Source of the DNA: Algoriphagus zhangzhouensis
Lineage (GTDB): Bacteria > Bacteroidota > Bacteroidia > Cytophagales > Cyclobacteriaceae
Length of the DNA stretch: 64,000 nt
NCBI RefSeq assembly: GCF_900148515.1
Contig: NZ_FRXN01000002.1
Location: forward strand, 186,001 to 250,000
Reading direction: 5' to 3'
Below the pieces are notes generated by a model that was not told the DNA's origin, ran no database searches, and was given only the letters and a program-made list of their open reading frames with translations. The translations under genes and the position numbers were made by a program. Of the stretch, positions 34,770 through 43,347 are shown piece by piece (position 1 is the first letter of the stretch; every line of letters starts with the position of its first letter).

Positions 34770-35527
34770 ACGATCACTACTTCTATCCCTCTCTCTTCCA
34801 ATCTCTTTTGGTAAATTTCTGGAATCCCAGAATCCGTGATAATCACATCCACATCTTCCAATTCACCGATTTTTCCAAAGCTTTTCTTTCCGAATTTCTT
34901 ACTATCAGCCAATACAATTGTCTTTTGTACCGAGGCAATCATTTGGGCATTCAAATGAGCTTCCATCATATTGGAAGTGGTCAAGCCATGATCCAAACTG
35001 ATTCCATCCACGCTTAGGAACAGCTTATTGCAGGCAAAATTCTGAAGCATTTGCTCGGCATAATGTCCTACTGCAGAACCACTACTTTTTCTCACTACCC
35101 CTCCTAGCTGCACCAATTCAACGTCTTGACAATCCAGCAAGGCCAATGACACATTCATCGCTGCCGTCAAGACAGTCAATGGTTTGTTTTTGGGAATAGC
35201 TTGCGCAAAGGCTACTACCGTTGTTCCAGAACCAATAATAATTGCTTCTTGGTCTTCAAGATATTCCAAAGCTTTGGAGGCAATGGCTGTTTTTTCCTCC
35301 ACCTGCTCCAGCTTCTTTACCTGCACTGAGCGATCAGATACATAAGGAGAAACGGTAGTTGCACTGCCATGAGAACGATAAAGCAAACCTTTGTCTTCAA
35401 GGATTTTCAGATCCTTTCTGACAGTCACCATAGTCACATCCAAGGACTTAGAAAGATCTGAAACAGTCACAAATCCTGCCTTCCCCAATTCATCCAAAAT
35501 GTATCGATGTCTCTCTGCCTGTGTCAT
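34766..35527 (-). CDS. DeoR-family repressor, probable glycerol regulator (GlpR-like)
   Basis: A 253-residue protein: N-terminal DeoR winged helix (about 1-58, RHRYILDELGKAGFVTVSDL, then VTMVTVRKDLKILEDKGLLYRSHG) and a C-terminal sugar-phosphate sensor domain (about 75-240, with GSGTTVVAFA and LFLSVDGISLDHGLTTSN). It is divergent from glpD-glpK-glpF across 114 bases, so it very likely represses them, with glycerol-3-phosphate as inducer by analogy with GlpR. Confidence 0.88.
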   Translation of the reverse strand: MTQAERHRYILDELGKAGFVTVSDLSKSLDVTMVTVRKDLKILEDKGLLYRSHGSATTVSPYVSDRSVQVKKLEQVEEKTAIASKALEYLEDQEAIIIGSGTTVVAFAQAIPKNKPLTVLTAAMNVSLALLDCQDVELVQLGGVVRKSSGSAVGHYAEQMLQNFACNKLFLSVDGISLDHGLTTSNMMEAHLNAQMIASVQKTIVLADSKKFGKKSFGKIGELEDVDVIITDSGIPEIYQKRLEERGIEVVIV

Positions 35528-35550
35528 TTGCTATTATTTTCAACTAAATT

Positions 35551-35612
35551 AAAGAAAAGAAAGCACTTATGATTACTTTTTATTTCATTTACTTTCTTTT
35601 AGTTTCTTTTTG
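35551..35612. promoter_or_regulatory. Candidate operator region for the glycerol genes
   Basis: AAAAGAAAG (35555-35563) is inverted at CTTTCTTTT (35592-35600), and TTTCTTTTAG/TTTCTTTTTG form a direct 10-bp pair (35593-35612). These repeats lie between the divergent starts. No clean -33/-7 pair was found, so this is suggestive only. Confidence 0.4.
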
Positions 35613-35641
35613 TATCCTTTTTGTTTTACTTTTAGCTTGAA

Positions 35642-37207
35642 ATGAATAGAGAAGAAAACATAAACCAAATCTCTGATCAGTCTAAAATCTGGGATATTGC
35701 AGTAATAGGCGGAGGCTCATCTGGACTTGGAGTTGCATTGGATGCGATTTCAAGAGGGCTAACCGTCGTACTTTTAGAAAAAGCAGATTTCGCCAAGGGA
35801 ACCTCGAGCCGAAGTACCAAATTGGTACATGGTGGAGTGAGATACTTAGCGCAGGGAGATGTGGGTTTGGTTCTCGAAGCCTTGAAAGAGCGTGGAAAAT
35901 TATTGAAAAATGCTCCTCACCTGACCGAAAACCAGCCTTTCATCATTCCTGTCTACACTTGGGTGGAACGAGTTACTTACAGTGCTGGATTAAAGCTTTA
36001 CGATTGGATGGCTGGTTCATTAAGTTTGGGCAGCAGCACTTTCATCAATAAAGAAGAAACATTAAAAAGACTTCCGTCAGTCAAAGCATCTGGCCTCAAA
36101 GGCGGAATTGTTTACCATGATGGTCAATTTGACGATGCACGCTTGGCTTTGGCTATTGCCAAAACAGCTGATGATGCCGGAGCCTGCATTTTGAATTATG
36201 CATCGGTAAAAGACTTGATCAAAGACGAGCACGGAAAGCTAATTGGGCTGAAGGTTCGTGACGAGCTAAATGGAGAAAAATATTCGCTTAGGGCAAAAAT
36301 GATCGTCAATGCCACGGGAGTATTTGCCGATAAAATCCTCCAAATGGATCAACCGGGATCTGAGAAGATGATCCAGCCTAGCCAAGGAATTCATTTGGTG
36401 ATGGATCGAAAATTCTTGGGAGGAAATGATGCCTTGATGATCCCTAAAACCAAGGATGGAAGAGTTCTTTTTGCAGTTCCTTGGCATGATAAATTGGTAG
36501 TCGGCACCACTGATACCTTGAGAGAAAAACCAAAACTGGAACCCACTCCTCTTCAGAAGGAAATTGATTTTATTCTGGAAACAGCAGCCAGTTATATGAA
36601 TGAGGCTCCGTCCAGAAAAGATGTATTATCCGTTTTTGCAGGATTGAGGCCATTGGCAAGACCTAAAGAAGGAGGCACTAAAACCAAGGAAATTTCAAGA
36701 TCTCATAAAGTGATCATTTCAGATTCCAAGCTGGTAACCTTGACGGGAGGTAAATGGACAACATTCCGAAAAATGGGGGAAGACACTGTTGATCATTACC
36801 CAGAAGTCAGCGGTGAATTGGTCACTCCAAGTCAATCATTGGACATGAAACTCTATGGCTATACCCTGGAAACTCCTACCGGTCATTGGTCTGTCTATGG
36901 CTCCGAAGCGAAATCAATTCAAGAGCTTGCAAAAAAACAACCTGCATTAGCAGATAAAATCCACACCGACTATCCTTATATTTTAGCAGAAGTGGTCTGG
37001 GCAATACAGAATGAAATGGCTGTCCGAGTTGAAGACATTTTAGCTAGAAGAATCAGACTTTTATTCCTAGATGCTCAGGCGGCGATAGATTCAAGTCAAA
37101 AAGTAGCCGAATTAATGGCTAAGGAGTTGAAAAAGGATCAGGAATGGATTACCACTGAAGTAGAAGATTTTAAAAAATTGGCTGAAAAGTATTTAATTAA
37201 AGTCTAG
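35642..37207 (+). CDS. glpD: Glycerol-3-phosphate dehydrogenase (FAD, aerobic type)
   Basis: Oxidises glycerol-3-phosphate to dihydroxyacetone phosphate and passes electrons to quinone at the membrane. The 521-residue protein has IAVIGGGSSGLGVALDAISR (FAD loop, about 20-39), KGTSSRSTKLVHGGVRYL, and AVPWHDKLVVGTTDT plus LSVFAGLRPLA, all typical of GlpD. A C-terminal helical cap is present (about 400-521). First of the glpDKF run. Confidence 0.95.
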   Translation: MNREENINQISDQSKIWDIAVIGGGSSGLGVALDAISRGLTVVLLEKADFAKGTSSRSTKLVHGGVRYLAQGDVGLVLEALKERGKLLKNAPHLTENQPFIIPVYTWVERVTYSAGLKLYDWMAGSLSLGSSTFINKEETLKRLPSVKASGLKGGIVYHDGQFDDARLALAIAKTADDAGACILNYASVKDLIKDEHGKLIGLKVRDELNGEKYSLRAKMIVNATGVFADKILQMDQPGSEKMIQPSQGIHLVMDRKFLGGNDALMIPKTKDGRVLFAVPWHDKLVVGTTDTLREKPKLEPTPLQKEIDFILETAASYMNEAPSRKDVLSVFAGLRPLARPKEGGTKTKEISRSHKVIISDSKLVTLTGGKWTTFRKMGEDTVDHYPEVSGELVTPSQSLDMKLYGYTLETPTGHWSVYGSEAKSIQELAKKQPALADKIHTDYPYILAEVVWAIQNEMAVRVEDILARRIRLLFLDAQAAIDSSQKVAELMAKELKKDQEWITTEVEDFKKLAEKYLIKV

Positions 37208-37259
37208 TTTTTATTGAAGGACAAGCCTTTACCTATTTTCTAAATAAATAAACCCACGA

Positions 37260-38756
37260 ATGCCTCAGAATAAGAAGTATATCATGGCTTTGGACCAAGG
37301 AACCACCAGTTCAAGAGCCATTATTTTTGATAAAAAGGGCCAGATAGTTTCCCTTGCCCAAAAAGAATTCAAGCAATATTTCCCCAATCAAGGCTGGGTA
37401 GAGCATGATCCTCAGGAGATCTGGACTTCCCAATCTTCTGTCATGATCGAATCGTTGGTAAACAAAGACATTCCAGTTGATGAGATTTCTGCGATCGGTA
37501 TTACCAACCAAAGAGAAACGACAATAGTTTGGGAAAGAGCTACTGGAAAACCGATTTACAATGCCATTGTCTGGCAAGACCGAAGAACTGCCTCTTATTG
37601 CAATGGACTCAAAGAGCAAGGCCATGTGGAAATGGTCGCTTCCAAAACTGGTTTGATTATCGACTCCTATTTTTCTGCTACTAAAATCCGATGGATTCTC
37701 GAAAATGTGGAAGGAGCGCGCCAAAAAGCTGAGGCCGGAGAACTGGCATTTGGAACAGTAGATTCTTGGTTGATTTGGAAATTGACCCGAGGAACAAATC
37801 ATATCACCGACATCACCAATGCCAGTCGAACAATGATTTACAACATTCACACTCAGGATTGGGATGATGAATTGTTGGAGCTTTTTGAAATACCAAAATC
37901 CATGCTTCCAGAGGTTAAATCTTGCTCGGAAGTTTACTGTGAAACGGCCGGAGATGTATTAAAAAACAAACTTCCGATTGCAGGAATTGCCGGCGATCAA
38001 CAAGCGGCCCTTTTTGGCCAATTATGTACCGAACCAGGGATGGCCAAAACCACCTACGGAACTGGATGCTTTTTGGTGATGAATACGGGAATAGAACCCG
38101 TAAAATCCGAAAACCAATTGTTGACGACTGTCGCATGGAAGATCGGTGATGAAATCAATTACGCCTTGGAAGGCTCCGTCTTTATTGGAGGAGCAGCAAT
38201 TCAATGGTTGAGAGATGGAATTCACCTTTTTGGCAATGCCAAAGAATCAGAAAAACTAGCAATGAGTATTCCTGACAATGAAGGAGTATATTTTGTTCCA
38301 GCATTGGCTGGATTGGGAGCTCCCTATTGGGACCAAAATGCTAGAGGTGCATTTTTCGGCATCACACGTGGAACCACTGAAGCACATTTTACCAGAGCTG
38401 CATTGGAAGCGATTGCCTATCAGGTGCATGATGTGATTAAGGCGATGGAAAAGGATGCTAGAGAAAAGACAAAAGAACTTAGAGTGGATGGCGGAGCTAC
38501 GGCAAACAATTTCCTGATGCAATTCCAATCAAACTTGCTTGATTGTGAAATTAAAAGGCCTCAAATCATTGAAACTACCGCTATTGGTGCCGCTTTCTTG
38601 GCAGGATTGGCGGTTGGGTTCTGGACTCAAAAGGAAATCAATGAATTATGGAGTTCTGACAAAAGCTTCAAACCTCATATGGAATCCGAGAAAAAGGAAA
38701 AACTCCTCCATTTTTGGGACAAGGCTGTGGAAAGATCCAAAAACTGGGTAGAATAA
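37260..38756 (+). CDS. glpK: Glycerol kinase
   Basis: Phosphorylates glycerol to glycerol-3-phosphate with ATP. The 498-residue FGGY kinase has [16 protein letters not shown] at the start, [42 protein letters not shown], and [18 protein letters not shown], all diagnostic for GlpK. Length equals the family norm. It lies 52 bases after glpD. Confidence 0.97.
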   Translation: MPQNKKYIMALDQGTTSSRAIIFDKKGQIVSLAQKEFKQYFPNQGWVEHDPQEIWTSQSSVMIESLVNKDIPVDEISAIGITNQRETTIVWERATGKPIYNAIVWQDRRTASYCNGLKEQGHVEMVASKTGLIIDSYFSATKIRWILENVEGARQKAEAGELAFGTVDSWLIWKLTRGTNHITDITNASRTMIYNIHTQDWDDELLELFEIPKSMLPEVKSCSEVYCETAGDVLKNKLPIAGIAGDQQAALFGQLCTEPGMAKTTYGTGCFLVMNTGIEPVKSENQLLTTVAWKIGDEINYALEGSVFIGGAAIQWLRDGIHLFGNAKESEKLAMSIPDNEGVYFVPALAGLGAPYWDQNARGAFFGITRGTTEAHFTRAALEAIAYQVHDVIKAMEKDAREKTKELRVDGGATANNFLMQFQSNLLDCEIKRPQIIETTAIGAAFLAGLAVGFWTQKEINELWSSDKSFKPHMESEKKEKLLHFWDKAVERSKNWVE

Positions 38757-38804
38757 ATTTTATGATTTCCTTTTCCCCATTAATCTTCAAAAATAACCTG
38801 ACAC

Positions 38805-39539
38805 ATGGACCCATACATTGCTGAAATAATAGGTACTGCTCTTTTGATTCTATTGGGATCAGGAGTGGTTGCCAACGTCGTCCTACCTAAAACTAAGGGC
38901 AATAATTCTGGCTGGATAGTAATCACAACAGCTTGGGCTTTGGCCGTATTTGTTGGAGTGGTAGTAGCTGGCCCATACAGTGGTGCCCACCTGAACCCCG
39001 CAGTTACAATCGGTTTAGCATTAGCTGGAAAATTCGATTGGGCTATGGCACCTGGTTATATCATAGCACAGGTCGTAGGCGCTGCCATTGGAGCTTTTCT
39101 TTCTTGGTTGGTCCATATCGATCATTTTAAAGCAACCCAGGATCCAGGAGAAATCGCTGCTCCCTTTGCAACGAGCCCAGCAATTAGAAATCTCAAAAAC
39201 AATTTCATTTCTGAATTGATAGGCACTTTCGTTCTGATATTTGTAATCCTATACATCACCGGCGCTGAAATGGGGGATGAAAGCAGCACGCCAATTGGAT
39301 TAGGTTCTATCGGAGCTATTCCAGTTGCTTTTTTGGTCTGGGTGATCGGTATGGGTCTCGGTGGTACAACCGGATATGCCATCAACCCTGCAAGGGATTT
39401 AGGACCAAGAATTATTCACCAGATTCTACCTATCAAAGGAAAAGGAAGCTCAGACTGGAGTTATGCCTGGGTTCCGGTTTTAGGTCCAATCGCAGGAGCT
39501 GCTATTGCAGCGGGATTGTATTTAGCTCTTGGAGTTTAA
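38805..39539 (+). CDS. glpF: Glycerol uptake facilitator (aquaglyceroporin)
   Basis: A 244-residue MIP channel with six membrane helices and two half-helices. The NPA boxes are SGAHLNPAVTIG and GYAINPARDLGPR; the Asp after the second NPAR is typical of glycerol-conducting members. It lets glycerol diffuse in for GlpK. It follows glpK by 48 bases and is closed by a terminator. Confidence 0.96.
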   Translation: MDPYIAEIIGTALLILLGSGVVANVVLPKTKGNNSGWIVITTAWALAVFVGVVVAGPYSGAHLNPAVTIGLALAGKFDWAMAPGYIIAQVVGAAIGAFLSWLVHIDHFKATQDPGEIAAPFATSPAIRNLKNNFISELIGTFVLIFVILYITGAEMGDESSTPIGLGSIGAIPVAFLVWVIGMGLGGTTGYAINPARDLGPRIIHQILPIKGKGSSDWSYAWVPVLGPIAGAAIAAGLYLALGV

Positions 39540-39546
39540 AAAACAA

Positions 39547-39572
39547 AAAAGGCCACTTTGAAGTGGCCTTTT
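39547..39572 (+). terminator. Intrinsic terminator after glpF, usable on both strands
   Basis: AAAAGGCCACTT (39547-39558) faces AAGTGGCCTTTT (39561-39572), forming a GGCCAC/GTGGCC core with flanking A and T runs. The convergent dps gene ends 18 bases to the right. Confidence 0.88.
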
Positions 39573-39590
39573 CTCCTCCCAATTGGGGAA

Positions 39591-40088
39591 TTATTTTTTA
39601 TACATCGTGAACATCCACATTCTTTTTTCGAGATCTGCCACAAATGTCGTCAGCATATCTTCAGTAGCGATATCGCCTGCCTCTCCGGCTATTTCTGCAG
39701 CTTTTCTCTGTGATGAAATCAACATTCCCAGTCCATTTATTACCTGATCAACAGTCTCTTCTTCACTGCTCACATTGGTAATTTCCTTGAGAATACTATT
39801 TGAAAGATAATCCGAATAAGAGTGAAGGGGTTGATATCCGATAGTTATTATTCTCTCTGCTAAATCATCAATGTTTTGATACAATTGAGTATAAAGCTCT
39901 TCAAATTTTTCGTGGAGCGTAAAGAAATCATTTCCTTTTACGTTCCAATGAAAACCTCTAACATTTTGATAGAACACATGGTAATCTGATAAAACATCGT
40001 TCATCATCCCATGTAGTTTTTTCATTAGACTTTCATCGAGATTCAAATGGTTGGAAAGTGTTGCTCTTTTTATGCTTGTGGTTGTCAT
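39591..40088 (-). CDS. dps: Dps/ferritin-like DNA-protection protein
   Basis: A 165-residue protein starting at the ATG at 40088 (MTTTSIKRATL); the open frame goes 49 codons further upstream but without conservation. It has the Dps four-helix bundle: YHVFYQNVRGFHWNVKGNDFFTLHEKFEELY with the His, Asp and Glu of the inter-subunit ferroxidase site, then DDLAERIITIGYQP. Dps stores iron and shields DNA in stationary phase or under peroxide. Monocistronic; it starts on the far side of a terminator from the mscS gene. Confidence 0.93.
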   Translation of the reverse strand: MTTTSIKRATLSNHLNLDESLMKKLHGMMNDVLSDYHVFYQNVRGFHWNVKGNDFFTLHEKFEELYTQLYQNIDDLAERIITIGYQPLHSYSDYLSNSILKEITNVSSEEETVDQVINGLGMLISSQRKAAEIAGEAGDIATEDMLTTFVADLEKRMWMFTMYKK

Positions 40089-40232
40089 AATAAATAATAT
40101 TTGGTTACCACATTTAGTCCAATTTCCTTTCCAAAAAGAGGCTATAAAACATGATTTTATTTCTTCATTAAACTGGAAAATTATCTTAGGACTTACCGAA
40201 TTGATTAGAAGAATATTTGTGGGCCATTTCCT

Positions 40233-40268
40233 CAAAAAAATAAGGGTGTGAAAAATATTTCACACCCT
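40233..40268 (-). terminator. Intrinsic terminator after the yihY-mscS genes
   Basis: AGGGTGTGAAA (40243-40253) pairs perfectly with TTTCACACCCT (40258-40268). The A-run at 40234-40240 reads as a U-tract on the minus strand. It lies 47 bases past the mscS-like stop. Confidence 0.88.
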
Positions 40269-40315
40269 GTAGAAACCTCACAACATTCGATTCAATCATC
40301 AGAAAGCCTTTTCCG

Positions 40316-41218
40316 TCAATCCTCCTCATCTTGATTTACAAGCATCTGGGACAGCTTTTCTCCCCCTTTGATACCAAAATCCAAAGTTCGGATTGGAAAC
40401 GGAATTGTGATTCCATTTTCATCCAATGCTTTTTTAATGGCTTTAATTGCTTTGCTCTTCATGTTCAAATAACCAGGCTCGCCAGGATATTCTATCCAAA
40501 ATCGAGTATTGAAATTGATTGAACTCCCTCCAAATTCATCGTAATCAAAAACAATTTCATCTTTGCGGATCAGACCTTCCATTTTCCCAATTGCATCTCT
40601 GACAACAGATTCCACTTGTTCTAAATCTTCGGCATAGGAAACTCCTGATTCCACAATAATTTGGCGGTGAGACCGCGAGGAGTAATTGACAATATTTTCC
40701 TGCAGCAACTCTTTATTGGGGATAAAAACTTCTTGTCCTTGAAATGTCTCCAAAACTGTGACCCTTAAATTGGTGCGGAGAACTTTCCCCATAACATTAT
40801 TAATTTCGATCACGTCTCCAATCCTAAAAGGCTTCCGAAATGCCAATATGACCCCAGAAACGAAATTGGCTGCGATATCTTGAAAAGCAAAACCAAGAGC
40901 CAAACCAACTACTCCTACACCTGCCAAAAGTGAAGTAACTGCCTTTTCCAATCCTAGAATTCCAAGGATAATAAATAGTCCCAAGCCCATGATTGTGCCA
41001 TGAACGACGGTCGATAAGAGGTTTTTGAGGGCAGTATTGGAAGATGTCTTTGAGAACAACTTGACAGCCAGTTTCTTACCCCATTTTGCCAACAACATAA
41101 AAATGATAAAGACTAAAACCGCCACTATCATATTGGGAATCATAGAAATAAAGCCATCTATCCAGCCATCTATTTTCCCGATTACTATATCTATTGGTTT
41201 TTCTATTTCAGCTTTCAT
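40316..41218 (-). CDS. MscS-family small-conductance mechanosensitive channel
   Basis: A 300-residue inner-membrane channel that opens under turgor. There are three membrane helices in the first 120 residues. The pore and beta-domain signature GLALGFAFQDIAANFVSGVI, continuing AFRKPFRIGDVIEI, is complete. A soluble C-terminal vestibule follows (about 175-290). Its start overlaps the YihY stop by 4 bases (41215-41218), so the two are co-translated. Confidence 0.93.
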   Translation of the reverse strand: MKAEIEKPIDIVIGKIDGWIDGFISMIPNMIVAVLVFIIFMLLAKWGKKLAVKLFSKTSSNTALKNLLSTVVHGTIMGLGLFIILGILGLEKAVTSLLAGVGVVGLALGFAFQDIAANFVSGVILAFRKPFRIGDVIEINNVMGKVLRTNLRVTVLETFQGQEVFIPNKELLQENIVNYSSRSHRQIIVESGVSYAEDLEQVESVVRDAIGKMEGLIRKDEIVFDYDEFGGSSINFNTRFWIEYPGEPGYLNMKSKAIKAIKKALDENGITIPFPIRTLDFGIKGGEKLSQMLVNQDEED

Positions 41219-42120
41219 GAATTTGTATTCTTTTCAATTTTAATTGTTCGCACCTCCACTGCTGATTCATATGTCTCTAGCTTTCTTTCTCTATGTTTGG
41301 TATAGACATGGGTGATTTTGGCTCCAAATAGGAAAATCAGGGAAGCGTAATAAGTCCAAACTAATAGGACAACCAGAGATCCACTAGCTCCATAAAGTGA
41401 GGTTAAAGTGCTTGCTCCTAGATACAGTCCAATAAGCCATTTCCCTATCACAAAAAGGACTGCAGTAATCAAACCGCCAACCCAAACATCCCTCCACCGA
41501 AGCTTTGCATCTGGAAGCACCTTAAACATTAGAGAAAAAATCAATACGACGATTCCAAAAGAAATCACCTCGGAAGCAAACTCCAGCAAGATCGCTGAAA
41601 GTTGATCATTCCACCGCTGCAGATAATTTTTGAATAGTACCAGCAATGCTTCAATGACCAAAGAAACCAGCAATACAAAGCCAATTCCCAAAACCATAGC
41701 GAAAGAAAGAAGGCGATTAATAATGTACTGTAGCCAGGCCCTTTCTGGCTTTGCTTCAATTTGCCAAATTTTATTGATGGCTAACTGAAGTGAAATAAAA
41801 ACAGAGGTGGAACTGAAAATTAAAGTGCCAATCCCTATTGATCTAGCCAAAAGTGAGGAGTCTTCATTGATGGTATTTTGTGAAAGAATCGATTCAATTT
41901 GGTCTGACGTATTGTAACCTATCAATACCGAAAACTGGTGAATCAACTCTTGTTGGATCCGGTTTTCCTCATATAGAACAGCTGCAATCGAGACCACAAT
42001 GATAAGTACTGCAGGCAAAGAGAGCATCGTATAAAAAGAGATAGACGCCGAATAGGTAAAAGCATCCTCCTTGATAAAGGAGGAAAATGATTCCTTAACA
42101 ATTCGCCATGCACCTTTCAT
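41215..42120 (-). CDS. YihY/virulence-factor BrkB-family membrane protein
   Basis: A 301-residue protein starting at the ATG at 42120 (MKGAWRIVKESF). An upstream in-frame ATG lies inside the preceding terminator and is less likely. Six membrane helices; DAFTYSASISFYTMLSLPAVLIIV at the start, LPDAKLRWRDVWVGGLITAVLF and YGASGSLVVLLVWTYYASLIFLFGAK are the YihY landmarks (each given in part). Often misnamed RNase BN. The function is unknown. Confidence 0.9.
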   Translation of the reverse strand: MKGAWRIVKESFSSFIKEDAFTYSASISFYTMLSLPAVLIIVVSIAAVLYEENRIQQELIHQFSVLIGYNTSDQIESILSQNTINEDSSLLARSIGIGTLIFSSTSVFISLQLAINKIWQIEAKPERAWLQYIINRLLSFAMVLGIGFVLLVSLVIEALLVLFKNYLQRWNDQLSAILLEFASEVISFGIVVLIFSLMFKVLPDAKLRWRDVWVGGLITAVLFVIGKWLIGLYLGASTLTSLYGASGSLVVLLVWTYYASLIFLFGAKITHVYTKHRERKLETYESAVEVRTIKIEKNTNS

Positions 42121-42138
42121 AATTTTTCTATTTGGAAT

Positions 42139-42172
42139 AAAAAAACGCAGAATCAGTATTCCCAATCCTGCG
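42139..42172 (-). terminator. Intrinsic terminator between the coiled-coil lipoprotein and yihY
   Basis: CGCAGAAT (42146-42153) pairs with ATCCTGCG (42165-42172) with one G-U pair; seven A residues (42139-42145) give the U-tract on the minus strand. It separates csbD-lipoprotein from yihY-mscS, unless read through. Confidence 0.75.
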
Positions 42173-42193
42173 CTCTCTGAGAAAGGGAATTAA

Positions 42194-42622
42194 TTATTTC
42201 CCATCTCCATCAAAAGTTTCATCAACTTCAGCCTTGAAGTTTTTCCACTCTGCCTCTATATCTCTGGTAGTTTTGTTTACACTGTTTTTTACATCAGTCC
42301 AAGTATTTTCAGAAGCGTTTTCAATATCTGCCAAGACCTTCTCGATATCAGATTTCTCATCCTTCAAGTCAGCTTCCATTTTATCGATTTCGGCTTTCAT
42401 CTCAGCATTAGCTTTTTCTCTTTTTGCTTCTAGCTCAGCGATTTTCATATCGATCTCAGCCTCAAGTTCTCGAAGATCAGCTTTCATTTCAGCTTTTTCT
42501 TCTGCTACATTGACCTTGACTTCAATCAACTCTTTTTCTTCGCTTTTTCCTTTTTCAGAACAAGAAGTTGCTGCCAATCCAAAGGCCATACATCCGATTG
42601 CTAGTGCGATTTTCGTTTTCAT
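42194..42622 (-). CDS. Small coiled-coil lipoprotein
   Basis: A 142-residue protein with a lipoprotein signal (AATSC, Cys21). The rest is one long Glu/Lys-rich coiled coil (about 30-110, with repeated AEMKAD/AELEAK-like heptads) and a short polar end. No known domain was recognised. It is downstream of csbD by 53 bases and likely in the same transcript. It may be a periplasmic spacer or stress protein. Confidence 0.8.
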   Translation of the reverse strand: MKTKIALAIGCMAFGLAATSCSEKGKSEEKELIEVKVNVAEEKAEMKADLRELEAEIDMKIAELEAKREKANAEMKAEIDKMEADLKDEKSDIEKVLADIENASENTWTDVKNSVNKTTRDIEAEWKNFKAEVDETFDGDGK

Positions 42623-42675
42623 GGTAATTTAGATTTTATGGTTATTAAAAATGATTGGTTATAGTCTCTTACTTT

Positions 42676-42870
42676 TTACAGTCCGTTGATCTCCTCTTTG
42701 ATATCGTCGATGGTCTTTCCTAATTTTCTCTGAAGTCTGCCATAAAGTTCTTCTTCTTGACCTTCTTCATACATCAAATCATCTTCGGTCAATGAGGCAT
42801 ATTTCTGCTTCAATTTTCCTTTGATTTCAGTCCAAGATCCTTCAATTTTCATTTTTGTGTCGGTTTTCAT
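42676..42870 (-). CDS. CsbD-family stress protein
   Basis: A 64-residue protein starting at the ATG at 42870 (MKTDTKMKIEGSW). The segment KMKIEGSWTEIKGKLKQKYA matches the CsbD core, and LTEDDLMYEEGQEEELYGRL extends it. CsbD proteins are small, soluble and induced by general stress; the function is unknown. A -24/-12-like sequence lies 44-59 bases upstream. Confidence 0.9.
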   Translation of the reverse strand: MKTDTKMKIEGSWTEIKGKLKQKYASLTEDDLMYEEGQEEELYGRLQRKLGKTIDDIKEEINGL

Positions 42871-42913
42871 AATTGTGGTATTTAAAATTTCAATTAAACT
42901 CTGACACAATAAG

Positions 42914-42929
42914 TTCAATCACCTTGCCA
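42914..42929 (-). promoter_or_regulatory. Sigma-54-like element upstream of csbD (weak -12)
   Basis: TGGCAAGGTGATTGAA resembles TGGCACG-N4-TTGCA with the GG and spacing kept but GA in place of the -12 GC. A start about 33 bases before the ATG would follow. The missing -12 GC makes this uncertain. Confidence 0.3.
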
Positions 42930-42974
42930 AGCCCCAAAACGGCCCAAATAGCCGGAAATCAGGTGTTTTGAAAG

Positions 42975-43019
42975 GAAAGAGTGGGGAATTTTTTTCAGAA
43001 CTGTGGAAGCTATTACACA
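42975..43019 (+). promoter_or_regulatory. Compound upstream element, csbD/DUF1328 copy
   Basis: GAAAGAGTGGGGAA (42975-42988), then AACTGTGGAA (42999-43008), whose TGTGGAA starts the 18-bp dyad TGTGGAA-GCTA-TTACACA (43002-43019). The outer AACTGTG/CACAGTT arms (42999-43005, 43016-43022) are perfect. The same parts recur at 48970-49018. Confidence 0.55.
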
Positions 43020-43070
43020 GTTTTTAGTTCAAAAAATAAAAAAATGCCTCATATGGCTTAAAATCGGAGA

Positions 43071-43086
43071 TGGCACCTTTTTTTCA
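43071..43086 (+). promoter_or_regulatory. Sigma-54-like element upstream of the DUF1328 gene (weak -12)
   Basis: TGGCACCTTTTTTTCA has a near-ideal -24 half and TTTCA in place of TTGCA. It lies 41-56 bases before the ATG at 43127. Confidence 0.3.
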
Positions 43087-43126
43087 GAATGATTACCAAA
43101 CGAATTTTCACAAAAACCTTTATAAT

Positions 43127-43294
43127 ATGTTACGTTGGGCTTTAATTTTCTTCGTTGTAGCGATCGTTGCTGCAATCTTTGGTTTTGGCGGATTAGCTGC
43201 TGGAGCGGCATCAATAGCCAAAGTTCTTTTCTTCATCTTTATCGTACTCTTTCTATTGACTCTGATTTTCGGGGGGAAAATCCTCGGAAAATAG
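43127..43294 (+). CDS. DUF1328 small membrane protein
   Basis: A 55-residue protein starting at the ATG at 43127 (MLRWALIFFVVAIVAAIFGF). Two hydrophobic helices with GGLAAGAASIAKVLFFIFIV between and in the second are the DUF1328 pattern (YtjA-like). Such genes are often induced by envelope or general stress. It is divergent from csbD. A longer frame upstream lacks conservation. Confidence 0.88.
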   Translation: MLRWALIFFVVAIVAAIFGFGGLAAGAASIAKVLFFIFIVLFLLTLIFGGKILGK

Positions 43295-43307
43295 ATGCGA
43301 CAAACTC

Positions 43308-43347
43308 AAAAAAAGGGCTGGTTCATTTCAAGAATCAGCCCTTTTTT
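43308..43347. terminator. Bidirectional terminator between the DUF1328 gene and the histidine kinase
   Basis: GGGCTGGTTC (43315-43324) pairs with GAATCAGCCC (43332-43341) with one G-T wobble. It is flanked by A7 on the left and T6 on the right. The right T-run runs into the stop codon of the minus-strand kinase gene. Confidence 0.85.

Noticed and set aside
40117..40134. TTGGAAAGGAAATTGGAC upstream of dps as a sigma-54 promoter
   Set aside because: The -12 half lacks GC, the -24 half lacks the C, and no copy of the shared upstream element is nearby.
43029..43214. Minus-strand open frame opposite DUF1328
   Set aside because: It overlaps a well-supported gene and the regulatory element, and its translation is Gln/Arg-rich without family resemblance.
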